Position numbers and translations under genes: made by a program | Shown: positions 24,565 to 33,683 of the stretch, one piece after another | Layout of the letters: each line of letters begins with the position of its first letter | Position numbering within the stretch: position 1 is the stretch's first letter | Origin: Talpa occidentalis | Lineage: Eukaryota > Chordata > Mammalia > Eulipotyphla > Talpidae | Reading direction: 5' to 3' | Assembly (NCBI RefSeq): GCF_014898055.3 | Contig: NW_023601212.1 | Coordinates: 52,936,329-53,000,328 of the forward strand | DNA: 64,000 nt | Notes under the pieces: model-generated | Seen by the model: only the letters and a program-made list of their open reading frames with translations | What the model was told of the DNA's origin: nothing | Databases searched by the model: none

Positions 24565-25157
24565 TGTTATAGGACAGGGAGAGGGGCAGCCCAAACCCCG
24601 CAAACCTGCCTATTCTAAATGGGTTCTGCCATCCGCCGCATCAACACAAAACATATGAGACTTTAATGAAAAGGAACTTTAATAAAACTAGGAAACAATA
24701 CAGGAAAGGCAAAGAGTCTAGTTTCTAAATGAAGCACCCAAAGTTACCCGTCCCCTCGTGGGTAAAAGTCCATCCAAATGGGATTGGTCCAGAACAAGGC
24801 CCCAAAGCCTGCCACAAGTCTAAAGCATCTTCCAGTGGGGACCCACAGCAAAGGGTCACAAACAACCGGACAAGCCCGGAAGGAAAAGAGCAAAATCAAC
24901 ATCAAGATAAAAGCTGCCACTGTCACCTCCCCACGGGTCTCACCCACATCTGTGTCACCCAGTCCACGACCAAAAGACAAGCGCAGTTTCTTCACGTGTC
25001 TCTAGGCTCCATGTGCCTCCTCCAGGTCTCCTTGCTCCATCCTGCTTCTTTTCTCAGTCTCTTCTCCAGCTTCTCCTCTTCCTGCTCAGCTCCACCCTCC
25101 CTTGGGTGGGGCAGGGAACCTGGAACCTCCCCCTTTCCTGGGGACCACCCTGTTACA
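24565..25157 (-). mobile_element. Family-A 5' LTR
   Basis: It is 593 bp and identical to the 3' LTR except at two sites. It drives transcription toward lower coordinates if active. It ends against SINE sequence at 25158. Confidence 0.95.
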
Positions 25158-25502
25158 AAAGGATTCACCAGAGACAGAGTGGGGAACAGAACAGGCAGAT
25201 TGACTGAAGTACACTGCTGAGGGGAGCAGCGGGGAAGACAGGAGAGGTCTGCTGCGCCATGTGGGTAGCTCCCTGGCCGGGGATGGACCTCATGCTGCAG
25301 AGGCTGCAGACAGCTTCGTAGGTTACATTTTAACCCCTTGTACTGTTAGGGGGAAGTGATGTCCTGAGTTAATCCCCTACAGGCTTTGTGGACTCCACCC
25401 TCACTCCAGACTAAAGCCATCAAGACTCTGGGAAAGACAAATCCCATCACCACCAAGGGAGGGTGGCTGGGACCTGAGGGTGGAGTTGGGCAGGAGGTTG
25501 AA

Positions 25503-25510
25503 TATAAAAA
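25503..25510 (+). promoter_or_regulatory. TATA box of family-B LTR
   Basis: TATAAAAA lies at the U3 side, about 200 bp upstream of AATAAA at 25707-25712. Spacing fits a U3-R-U5 layout. Two other LTR copies keep an equivalent box. Confidence 0.75.
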
Positions 25511-25706
25511 AACCAAACACGTGGGCCTTGGGCTCTCTCTGGCTCGCGATCACTCGCCTCCTGGCTTCACGGCTCCTGGCTGGCGGCCAACTCTGAGAGC
25601 GCCATTTTGGGATTCCTAATCGGCGGATCGGGTAGGACTCATTTAAAACTTTGTCTCCCACTTTTCTCCCAGAGCTGTACATTTCCTCATCTCCCCTTCC
25701 CTTGTA

Positions 25707-25712
25707 AATAAA
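25707..25712 (+). promoter_or_regulatory. Polyadenylation signal of family-B LTR
   Basis: AATAAA in TTGTAAATAAACC, conserved in the copy at 54847-55330. Confidence 0.75.
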
Positions 25713-25830
25713 CCTTTTATTAACCTTTCACGTGTGCCTGCAGTAGAGCATTGATAAGTCCTTTTAAGCGCGCGGGTGAGGACCCACAGTCAGGCACCCC
25801 GTTTTGTATCGGGGTTGCTCTACAACAGTT

Positions 25831-25848
25831 TGGCGCCCAGCGTGGTTT
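25831..25848 (+). promoter_or_regulatory. Primer-binding site of family B
   Basis: TGGCGCCCAGCGTGG matches the lysine-tRNA (CTT type) complement at 14 of 15 bases. It follows the LTR end ACAACA by the spacer GTT. Confidence 0.85.
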
Positions 25849-25985
25849 CCAAGTTACACCCCGTTTTGTATCGGGGTTGCTCTACAATAGTACTACCAGG
25901 GAGGACCCCAGACCAGACTGGTTTAGATGGTTTTTGCACCTCCTGGCATTATGCCTGTGTCTAGGCAAGAAAAAGGAATGAAGGA

Positions 25986-26252
25986 GGGCCTCCCCTGGTG
26001 GCGCAGCGGTTGAGCGCTGGGTTGCGAAGCTGCCCGCAACCTCTGCAGCACCGGTTCGATCCCCGGCTGCCAACGAGGGTCCCAGATGGTGGGACAGACC
26101 TCTCCTGCTGAGCCTACTGCTCCCCTCAGCAGTGTGTTTTGTCAGTCTGCCTGTTCTGTTCCCCACTCTGGCTCTGGTAAATCCTCTCACCAACCCACAC
26201 TTCTGACTGTACCCAGTGCTTGTATTAAAAAAAAAAAAATTCATTTAAAAAA
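25986..26252 (+). mobile_element. Full-length SINE with intact promoter boxes
   Basis: GGGCCTCCCCTGGTGGCGCA start, A box TGGTGGCGCAGCGG, B box GGTTCGATCCC at about 26055, body and A-rich tail. Direct repeats AAAAGGAATGAAGGA occur before 25986 and at 26253-26267. It is one of the better preserved copies. Confidence 0.94.
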
Positions 26253-26267
26253 AAAAGGAATGAAGGA

Positions 26268-26814
26268 ATGAACAAGGGTGAAAGGGATGAACAAAGCAAA
26301 TGGATAGATAAAACAAAATAATATTAAACTAGTGAATGTGCACAACAGAACAGAGATTACTAGGGGGGAAGGGTGGGGGATGAGAGCAAGGGTGGAGGAG
26401 AGTCTAATGATGGTAGCATTTTTTTGTTGTTTGCTTAATAATTTTTTTTTTTTTGAAAGCTCTTGATGGAAAGAAAGAAAGGGGGTGGGAGAGAAGAAAA
26501 GGAGAAAAGAGCAAGGAGGAAGATGGGGAAAAGGCCCAAGTAGAAAGCCATAAGCTTTGGGCAAGCAACCTCTGCTACCAGACCACTTAGCTGCCTCTAT
26601 ATGCAAAGAAATTGCGAGTTTTCACTGAGTGACTTTGACATGGAGCCAATTCAAGTTTCTCCAATGAAAAAGAAAGAGGGCATGAGTATTTAGTAAGTGG
26701 GTAACCCTGTCTGCTATAACTCAGACTTCTCCGACAGCATCCTCAGCCAAGTTCACAACTATTTCTAAGCCCCAGCTTTTCCACTCCAGACCCTTATGCT
26801 CTGTCTATACTTAG
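26268..26814. other. Gene-free purine-rich sequence
   Basis: G/A-rich stretches at 26268-26560 carry no recognisable gene. Part may be an old L1 3' end (cagagattactaggggggaa), but this is weak. Confidence 0.35.
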
Positions 26815-27050
26815 GCTAGATGGCACAGTTGCTAAGAGTCTAGACTCCAGAGTCAAAAATCTAAGTGTAGAAATCCCTTTCTACATACACTGGCTTTATG
26901 AGCTTGGCCAAGTCACTCAAGGCCTAACACCTATAAAGTAAAGGTAGCAATTCTTCCCATTTATGAGGTTATGATTAGGAGTAAATGATTTTATGTCTCT
27001 ATAGCCCATGGCACATAATAAGAACTCAACAATTGGTAGCATTTATTATT
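26815..27050 (+). mobile_element. MIR (ancient SINE)
   Basis: The order fits MIR: AGTCTAGACTCCAGAGTCA, GCTTGGCCAAGTCACTCAAG, TTTATGAGGTTATGATTAGG, ATGGCACATAATAAGAACTC. Confidence 0.75.
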
Positions 27051-27585
27051 CAATCGCTGTACAGGCCATACTGAATTTTATTTTAACACATCATTTAAAG
27101 GATGTGAGCCTTGACATTGGCTAATGCAAGGTTCTTGAGGAAAGGTACTACCCTCTCTACCAACTTTCAAAGCAACTGTTTTTTGAAACAAGTGGTTGAT
27201 AAATTCTCTTGCCTTGTAAAAATTTAAAACATCACAGAAAAAGTTCAAGACCCCTTGGACAATCCTCCATCTTCTCTGGCCCTCCCTTTCTCAGTCCTGG
27301 AAGTGACCATTGTTTTCTCTCCAGACCTTTTCCTATATATTTTATATGTGAAAAATATGTGTCCTATTGTATGGAACATCCTTCAACTTCCCTTTAAAAA
27401 AATCATCTATATATCTTAACGGTCTGTTCTATTATTAAATGTGTCTTTCCCAGGTTTTCATTTTCCAAACTGCTTCCTGGTATTTCCCAGTAAAGATATA
27501 TTTTGTCATAGTTTATTCAGCTAATCCCCTACCAATTGACCTAGATCATTTGCAATTTAGGCTATAGCAAACCAGTGCTGCAAAG

Positions 27586-27588
<3 letters not shown>

Positions 27589-27674
<86 letters not shown>
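27589..27674 (+). repeat. (TA)n(CA)n compound microsatellite
   Basis: About 20 AT units followed by about 22 AC units with one ACAT interruption. Confidence 0.95.
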
Positions 27675-27676
<2 letters not shown>

Positions 27677-27746
27677 CTCTTGCCCACATAGATACCATAA
27701 GGGGAAATTTCTGGGTTTTAGGATGTGAGCATTAAAAATCTTCAAA

Positions 27747-28010
27747 GGTGCAAGGTGTTAAGCACCACACTATGAAGCAATCCACAGCCTCTGCAACATG
27801 AGTTCGATCCCCGGCCAGGGAGCTACCCACATGGTGCAGCAGACCTCTCCTGTCTCACCTGCTGCTCCCCTCAGCAGTGTATTTCAGTCAGTCTGCCTGT
27901 TCTGTTGCCCATTCTGTCTCTGGTGGATCCTCTCACCCTCCTATCCCCGCATCTCTGGCCTGTACCCCAGCTTTTGTATGCATAAATAAATAAATCTTTT
28001 AAAAAATTTA
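27747..28010 (+). mobile_element. SINE, slightly 5'-truncated
   Basis: Starts at GGTGCAAGGTGTTAAGC, missing the first bases of the head; B box GTTCGATCCCC; GTACCCCAG tail subtype. Related direct repeats AAAATCTTCAAAG and CAAATCTTTAAAG flank it. The second is shared with the next SINE. Confidence 0.88.
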
Positions 28011-28026
28011 CAAATCTTTAAAGATA

Positions 28027-28304
28027 GGGCCTCCCTGGTGGTGCAAGGGGTTAAGCCTCAGCACTATGAAGCTATCTGCAGCCACTGCAGCAGGAATTTG
28101 ATCCCTGGCCAGGGAGCTACCCACAGGGCACAGCAGACCTCTCTTGTTTCACCCGCTCCTCCCCTCAGCAATATATTTCAGTAGATCTGCCTGTTCTGCT
28201 CCCCACTCTGTCTCTGATGAGTCCTCTCAATCCCTGCACCTCCGATCTATACCCCAGCTCTTATATGCATAAATAACTAAATCTTAAAAAAAATAAATAA
28301 ATAA
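28027..28304 (+). mobile_element. Full-length SINE beside another SINE
   Basis: GGGCCTCCCTGGTGGTGCAA head, diverged B box, GTACCCCAG-type tail. Exact direct repeats AAATCTTTAAAGATA at 28012-28026 and 28305-28319. Confidence 0.93.
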
Positions 28305-28345
28305 AAATCTTTAAAGATATTGCCGAGTAACCTGTCCTCACAGTC

Positions 28346-29195
28346 AGAGATACCTGTATCTAAGAATATGGTTTAGTTATTTTTTAATCTTTAACTCAGG
28401 TCTCTCTTTGGTCCTAGCATAGTCTAAGCTCAATAAATGTTTGTTACATTACACACTCCATCAAGATTTTGTATGGAGATTATTAATAAGGAATTTGTCA
28501 CAATCTGAGACCTCTTTAGACTGTTTTTTATGTTAGAAAATTCTTTTTGTTGCATCTCATGTTATCTCTCTTTCTCCCATTACACTTTTGTTCCCTTTTT
28601 AACCCCAAGATCCAGGGACAAGGGAGAACAGCCTAATTCCCGTTTCATGTGATGTGCCCAGCCTGGGGCAGACTGAGAATCCTGCTGCCCTCACTGTGCC
28701 CGCTTTCAAAATTTTCAGGGTTTATGTGACGATAAGTGAGATAATCTTTGTGAAAGTAGTATGAGTTCTTTCCAAGGCTGGAATGTAAGTATTGCAACAA
28801 TATGTCCCCAATTTTTTAGGACAGATTAGTTTCCATCTGATGAGTTCTTCAAGTTGTCTTTGAATATGTAATACATTCTGATGGCTCAGAACTCAAAAGT
28901 ACAAAAAGATTCACATGGGAAAGTCTTGCCTCCGCCCTCCCCCTTTCAGGGCCTGACTTTGTCTTTGCCCGTAGATAATTAATTTCTTGGGTCTCATTCT
29001 CATTCCTTCTTTATTTTAGTACTTATGTATAAATAATTTTTTATGTTTTCCCATGGAGTTCTATCCCTCCCCCACACACACTGCTTTTCATTCTCATTAT
29101 AACTGGAAGATATTTACATGTGTAAACATATTGCTTTCCCGTGGTTACTTTTGACTTCTTTTTAAAATTATGTAACATCTAAAACTTATACATGT
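28346..29195. other. Gene-free AT-rich sequence, possibly old L1
   Basis: No gene. Stretches at 28860-29160 read like a decayed L1 3' region on the minus strand, but I cannot fix its limits. Confidence 0.35.
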
Positions 29196-29310
29196 GGGGA
29201 CCTCCCTGGTGTCTCAAGGGTTTAAGACACAGCACTATAAAGCAATTCGCACCTCTGGCCTGTTCCCCGGTTCTTGTATGCATCATTAAATAAATCTTTA
29301 AAAAAAATAT
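29196..29310 (+). mobile_element. Internally deleted SINE
   Basis: The head (GGGACCTCCCTGGTG, TTTAAGACACAGCACTATAAA) jumps straight to the tail (CACCTCTGGCCTGTTCCCCG, GTTCTTGTATGCATC). About 170 bp of body is missing. Confidence 0.85.
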
Positions 29311-29984
29311 ACATAGAAAGTTTAACCTTTCATATAATTTCCACAGTAATTGACAACTGGACAACTCTTAAATCTATCCTTGTGCTTTTAAACTTTTTGT
29401 GGTAGGATTTTGAGGTGAATCCCTGATAGCTCTCACATTTCCATTTTACTTTTTCTTTATTATTTTAGTGAATTTGCAGATATTCTATATAAAGAGAAAT
29501 ACCATTATTGATTTACCAGTCCATCACTGATGAAGATGTAGTTGTTCCTATAGTATGATCCTTTTTAATAAGAGGGGATTGCTATATATGTGTGTTTATA
29601 TAGTTCTAGATATGAATTTAGCTATAGATACACACATACAGACATATTTGGTAGATAAATTTTTATTATTATTTAAAGACTGCATGTACATATATCCTCT
29701 AGTCAAAAAAGGAAATCCTTTCTTAGATCTTGATTTCATTTTGGAGTTCATAAAATATAATCACTGTGGAACCCAAGAGGTGACCCCAGAGCCAGAGTGT
29801 GGGAGGCCAGGCAGCATCTTTCCTTTTGCTCTTCTCAAGTGGCTGCTGGAGCTTTGATTTTAAGTACCTGCCTTTGTTAATTTTCTTCTCACATTTTCGT
29901 GATTCAGAAAGCTCTAGCTTTCCTGAATCCTAGCTTCTCTTTTTTCATTGCAAGATCTTTCTCAACTTAATCAGACTTCCTCCA

Positions 29985-30203
29985 AGGTTTCTCAATCTCA
30001 GCACATATGAACATTTTGAGCTGGTTAGTTTTCTGTTTTGGGGGCTTTCCCAGACATTATAAAGATGTTTGGTAGCTTCCTGGGTCTCCACCCACTGGAT
30101 GCCAGTAGTACTGCCCTCTCCCGCCTCCATTTTGATTATCAAAAATGTCTCTAAGATGTTGCCAAATGTCCTAGATAACAATCTCTTCACTTTGAGAACG
30201 ATT
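29985..30203 (-). mobile_element. MER20 (hAT-Charlie DNA transposon)
   Basis: The plus strand matches the complement of MER20: AACATTTTGAGCTGGTTAG, CACTGGATGCCAGTAG, AAAATGTCTCTAAGATGTTG, CCAAATGTCC, ending near TTTGAGAACGATTG. Length about 220 bp agrees with the family. MER20 copies are known from published work to act as regulatory sites in the uterine lining of placental mammals. Activity here is unknown. Confidence 0.8.
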
Positions 30204-30209
30204 GCTTCA

Positions 30210-30612
30210 GGCTGCCAGCAAAAGGAGGGAAAATGGACAAGATGGCAAGTAACAGACACAGAAATACCTTCTGGTACCGACTACTGTCTAAATAAGAAGC
30301 ACAGTTAGACTGGATTATGCTTCTGTTTTATTTTCCATCTCAGAGTCGGTTATTATTTGTTTATTTAACCAAGAATTTCTAACTTCCCAGCTTAAACTCG
30401 ACTTGAGAATAGAATTAGGAGCAGAAAGGTAATGAGTAAATTTGTTCATCCCTCTTTCCAATCAATGACATTGATTGTTAATTCTTCTTAGTGACAAAAC
30501 TCAGCATTATTTACCTGAAATATCTTATTTTGTATATTAATTTTGAGATTCAATGCCTTGTTTTCCATTGAATGCCTCAAAGGAACTATATGAAGTCAAA
30601 ATATTTTTTAGG
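30210..30612. other. Gene-free AT-rich sequence
   Basis: Nothing was recognised. Confidence 0.4.
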
Positions 30613-30872
30613 GGGCCTCCCCTGGTGGTGCAGCGGTTGAGCGCTGGGCTGCTAAGCTGCCCGCAGCCTCTACAGCGCCGGTTCGATCCCCGGGCCACTG
30701 GCGAAGGTCCCACATGGCACGCAGACCTCTCCTGCTGCGCCTGCTTCTCCCCTCAGCAGTGTATTTTGTCAGTCTGCCTGCTCTGCTGCCTGCTCTGGCT
30801 CTGGTGAATTCTCTTACCCTTCCATGCTTCTGACTGTACCCAGTGCTTGTATTAATAAATAAAATCTTTTAA
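30613..30872 (+). mobile_element. Full-length SINE with intact promoter boxes
   Basis: GGGCCTCCCCTGGTGGTGCA head, GGTTCGATCCCCGGG B box, ACCCAGTGCTTG tail subtype. Flanks share AAATATTTTTT-like sequence. Its tail serves as the left flank of the L1 that follows. Confidence 0.92.
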
Positions 30873-30879
30873 AAAATAT

Positions 30880-31487
30880 ATATTTTGTTTTATTATTTTT
30901 TAATATTTTATTTTATAAAATACATCATTTTTCATCTTTGTACAATGTATGCATTTTCATTTTGGTTATATTCCCCACACAATTGCCCCCCCACACCTTA
31001 TTTTGACTCTAGTTCTTCCTCTCCCACCTCTCCCTAATCCCCTCCCCGCCCCAGTGTGTCTCTGGTTTATAGTTGCTTGTTGATTTTGATTATTACTTTG
31101 CATTGATTAGTCTTTTTCCTGGTCTCTTATTTAGGTTTTCTAGATTCCTGCTATGAGTGAGAACATCCGGTATTTTTCTTTTTCTTTCTGACTTATTTCA
31201 CTGAGCATGATCCCTTTGAGCTTCTGCACAGCAAAAGAGACTATAACACAAACAAAGAGAAACCCCACCGACTGGGAGAACATTTTTGCACACAACACTA
31301 ATTAATGATAAAGGACTGATCACAAAAATCTACAAAGAGCTGATGAGACTCAACAAAAACAAAGAAAATAATCCAGTCAAGAAATGGGCAGAAGAGCTAA
31401 AAGAAACTTCTCCGAAGAGGAAATGCAAATGGCCAACAAGCATATGAAAAAATGTTCAACATCACTTGTAATCAGGGAAATGCAAAA
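30880..31487 (-). mobile_element. LINE-1 with 5' inversion (twin-primed)
   Basis: From 30880 to about 31214 the plus strand is the complement of an L1 3' untranslated region, with T-rich start and CTTATTTCACTGAGCATGAT. At about 31215 the strand flips and the plus strand encodes the end of ORF2 ([34 protein letters not shown]). Flanking AT-rich repeats (aaaaatatatatttt) lie at both outer ends. ORF2 is only a fragment. Confidence 0.85.
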
Positions 31488-31564
31488 AATATATATATAT
31501 TTTATACGTGACTTGAATTTGTATGCAAATCTTGATTAATTTCTGCATCAAAAGTTTTGTGTGT

Positions 31565-31849
31565 TGGGTCTTGTGGCGCAGGGTTGAGTGCTGGGCTGCT
31601 AGCTGCCTGCAGCCTCTGCAGCACTGGTTCAATCCCTGGCTGCCAGCCAGGGTCCCAAATGGCGCACAAACCTCTCCTGTGGCGCCTGCTGCTCCCCTCA
31701 GCAGTGTACTTTGTCAGTGTGCTTGTTCTGTTCCCCGCTCTGGCTCTGGTGAATTCTCTCACCCTCCCACACTTCTGACTGTACCAGTGCTTGTATAAAT
31801 AAATAAATAAATAAATCTTAAAACAAACAAACAAACAAAAAAAAAACCA
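31565..31849 (+). mobile_element. Full-length SINE with 16-bp target duplication
   Basis: Direct repeats CAAAAGTTTTGTGTGT at 31549-31564 and 31850-31865. The A box is shortened (TTGTGGCGCAGGGTTGAG) and the B box mutated (GGTTCAATCCC). ACCAGTGCTTG tail with (AAAT)n and (AAAC)n. Confidence 0.94.
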
Positions 31850-31865
31850 CAAAAGTTTTGTGTGT

Positions 31866-32429
31866 AGGTCTCAGAGTCTCAGAACATGTATTCAGTTTTC
31901 GAATTGGTCACTGTCTTCATATGAGAAAGTGGAAGTGAACTATGAAGGAGTCTCCTTTGCCCTTCTTTTTGAGAAACAGCTTCTTCTTTGTAGAAGGAAG
32001 AATGGAATAGAATTTTCTCAGCCGAGAATAGAAACATGCTGTGAGATGCTTAGAAATTCTCCCTACCTATCACAGATCAGCAAACTTGCTTATTCTCCTA
32101 TAGAGCTCCCGCACCTGCCAGCAAAACTGGTCTGCATCATCCTATCTCCTCTGACTGCATTTTAAGCCTCTGCCATACATCATGGTGATGGGGGATGACA
32201 CATATTCCCCTTTAGCTTGGTCCCTCCTTTTGTCTACAAGCACCTTAATGACATGAACCCATGTCTATGGGTTCTTGACTTATTCTAAAATTCAGTTTAG
32301 TTTGAAGTGATTAAATAATTGAACCCTTTCTATTCAAATTTTCTGACTGCTTGAGAAATATTTTTTTTTCTCCTTTTGGAGTTTATGCTTTTGGAATATT
32401 CCTTCTATAGCCAGTATATATATTCAGTA
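31866..32429. other. Gene-free sequence
   Basis: Nothing was recognised. A plus-strand frame of 101 codons at 31860-32165 has no known domain. Confidence 0.4.
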
Positions 32430-32600
32430 AAAGATACTTTCACCATCATTATCACCAATAAACACCTCTGATGTGCCAGACATTTTGTACATAATATCAT
32501 CTGATATTTTGCAATTACATTGCAAGGTCTTACCCAAGGTTACCCAACTAGCAAATGAGCAAGCTAGAATACAAACTCCAATCTCTTGTTTCTAAATATC
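32430..32600 (-). mobile_element. MIR (ancient SINE)
   Basis: Complement of MIR on the plus strand: TGATGTGCCAGACATTTTG, GGTTACCCAACTAGCAAATG, AGCTAGAATACAAACTCC. Confidence 0.75.
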
Positions 32601-33061
32601 TGTTCTTTCTTTAGTGTCATTCCTTCATATGAGAGAGGAGGAGTCTGTGGAAACTCTGACGTGGATTAAAAGCTTTGGCTGATGACATATTTATTTTCTT
32701 CCTTAATAGGACATTCAGGCCCTTGGTGATCTCCTGTATTTCTCTTCCCCAGGAGAGAGGGTACCCTGTTAGGGTTAGCAAGACATGGGTCTCCTGCCTG
32801 GAATGAGCTGGCTCACAGTAATGCACTGATACACTGGAAGGGTCACCTGGAATAAGAAGAACACTCTGGCATGTTCCAAACTTATTTCCTCATGTCCTGT
32901 AGGTCACAACTCTGTCACTGTGCAAGGAAAAGGATGAGCATTTTGGAAGGGTGCATCTAAGGCAAAGTCAGCAGGAGAATTTGGGGTGGGCCATGCCCCA
33001 AGGACATCAAAGCCCTAACCAAGCCTTTTTCATGCCTATTGTTCAGTGACCTCTTGAGCAA

Positions 33062-33066
<5 letters not shown>

Positions 33067-33095
<29 letters not shown>

Positions 33096-33391
33096 GAGGC
33101 ATATTTTATTTATTTATTTGTTTGTTTGTTTGTTTGTTTTGTTTATACATGCACTGAGTACAGTCAGAAGCGCGGGAGGGTGAGAGAATTCACCAGAGCC
33201 AGAGCAGGGAGCAGAGCAGGCAGAAGGACCGAAGCACACTGCTGAGGGGAGCAGTGGGCGGCAGGAGAGGTCTGCGCGCCATGTGGGACCCTCCTCCGGT
33301 GGCCGGGGAGCAGCCGGGGATCGAACCTGCGCCGCAGAGGCCGCGGGCAGCTTCGCAAGCCAGCGCTCAACCGCTGCGCCACCGGGGAGGC
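33067..33391 (-). mobile_element. Young full-length SINE with extended tail
   Basis: Exact 17-bp direct repeats CCTCTTGAGCAATTCTT occur at 33050-33066 and 33392-33408. Read in SINE direction, the A box is TGGCGCAGCGG and the B box GGTTCGATCCC, both intact. Beyond the ordinary tail lie (AAAC)n, (AAAT)n and then ATGCCTCTATT before about 30 A. Long poly-A and clean repeats suggest a recent insertion. Confidence 0.95.
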
Positions 33392-33470
33392 CCTCTTGAG
33401 CAATTCTTATTTGTAGTATTTCCACTCTTTTCTCCTAGTCTATCTTGGATAGGATGACTATATAACTTGT

Positions 33471-33683
33471 CCAGATTAAGGTACTGAGATACCAGGACTC
33501 TGCTGGGGAAGCCAAGGTATGTGGTCTCCTGTTTTGGAAGTCCTACTCATATAACATTTCAGAAATCTAGGGGGATGTACCTGACATCCTTGAACACAAA
33601 GCATCTGGTTGGGAAACCTCATAAAGTGGTTAGAATTGATGGGCCCTTTCCCAAGCTTCAAGCCTTTGGATAAACCAACTCAG
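33471..33683. repeat. Local duplication, copy 1
   Basis: 213 bp from CCAGATTAAGG to AACCAACTCAG is repeated at 35097-35310 in the same orientation with about 4 differences (98 percent identity). The right edge runs on into MIR-like sequence (CTTCCTCATCTATATGAG), so this copy is likely the original. Confidence 0.95.

Larger units (their letters stand above)
20943..25157 (-). mobile_element. Complete family-A endogenous retrovirus, non-coding
   Basis: The element is 4215 bp. Two 593-bp LTRs flank about 3029 bp of internal DNA, with 4-bp target repeats AAAG on both sides (20939-20942 and 25158-25161). Orientation is fixed by the primer-binding site beside the right LTR and the polypurine tract beside the left one, so it reads on the minus strand. 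The LTRs differ at only two positions (21012 T vs 24634 C; 21245 T vs 24867 C), about 0.3 percent, indicating a recent insertion. The interior is short for an autonomous retrovirus and shows no protease, reverse transcriptase, integrase or envelope motif that I can find. Known parallels are non-autonomous elements mobilised by a relative's enzymes. A heavily rearranged autonomous provirus is the alternative. Confidence 0.93.
25344..25889 (+). mobile_element. Collapsed family-B endogenous retrovirus
   Basis: A complete 484-bp LTR (25344-25827) is followed by a 3-base spacer and a lysine-like primer-binding site (25831-25848). About 8 more internal bases follow, then a 33-bp piece identical in order to the last bases of the LTR (25857-25889, CACCCCGTTTTG to CTCTACAATA). 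A 4-bp target repeat GTAC lies before the first LTR (25340-25343) and after the last piece (25890-25893). The whole unit is therefore one integration that lost nearly all internal DNA and most of the 3' LTR. It sits inside the old SINE that also holds the family-A provirus. Confidence 0.93.
20866..25909 (-). mobile_element. SINE split by two endogenous retrovirus insertions
   Basis: The SINE survives as three pieces: 20866-20942 (tail side), 25158-25343 (body) and 25894-25909 (head end, TACCAGGGAGGACCCC). Joined across the gaps, the pieces follow the SINE order without overlap except for the 4-bp target duplications AAAG and GTAC. The SINE's own target duplication appears as AGACCAGA at 20858-20865 and 25910-25917. 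The head is altered (ggttacatttt replaces the A-box area). The SINE predates both retroviral insertions. Confidence 0.85.
27190..28345 (-). mobile_element. Old LINE-1 (L1M-type) 3' region, interrupted by two SINEs
   Basis: On the plus strand, ATTCAGCTAATCCCCTACC, GCAAACCAGTGCTGCAAAG and GGGAAATTTCTGGG follow the complement of an L1M 3' region. The copy is split by SINEs at 27747-28010 and 28027-28304, and resumes with TATTGCCGAGTAACC. Confidence 0.6.

Noticed and set aside
25986..26070. tRNA gene candidates at SINE heads
   Set aside because: A and B boxes are present, but the sequence continues into the SINE body and tail and does not fold as a complete tRNA.
31215..31487. Possible functional L1 ORF2
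   Set aside because: Only the last part of the frame is present, inverted relative to its tail; not functional.
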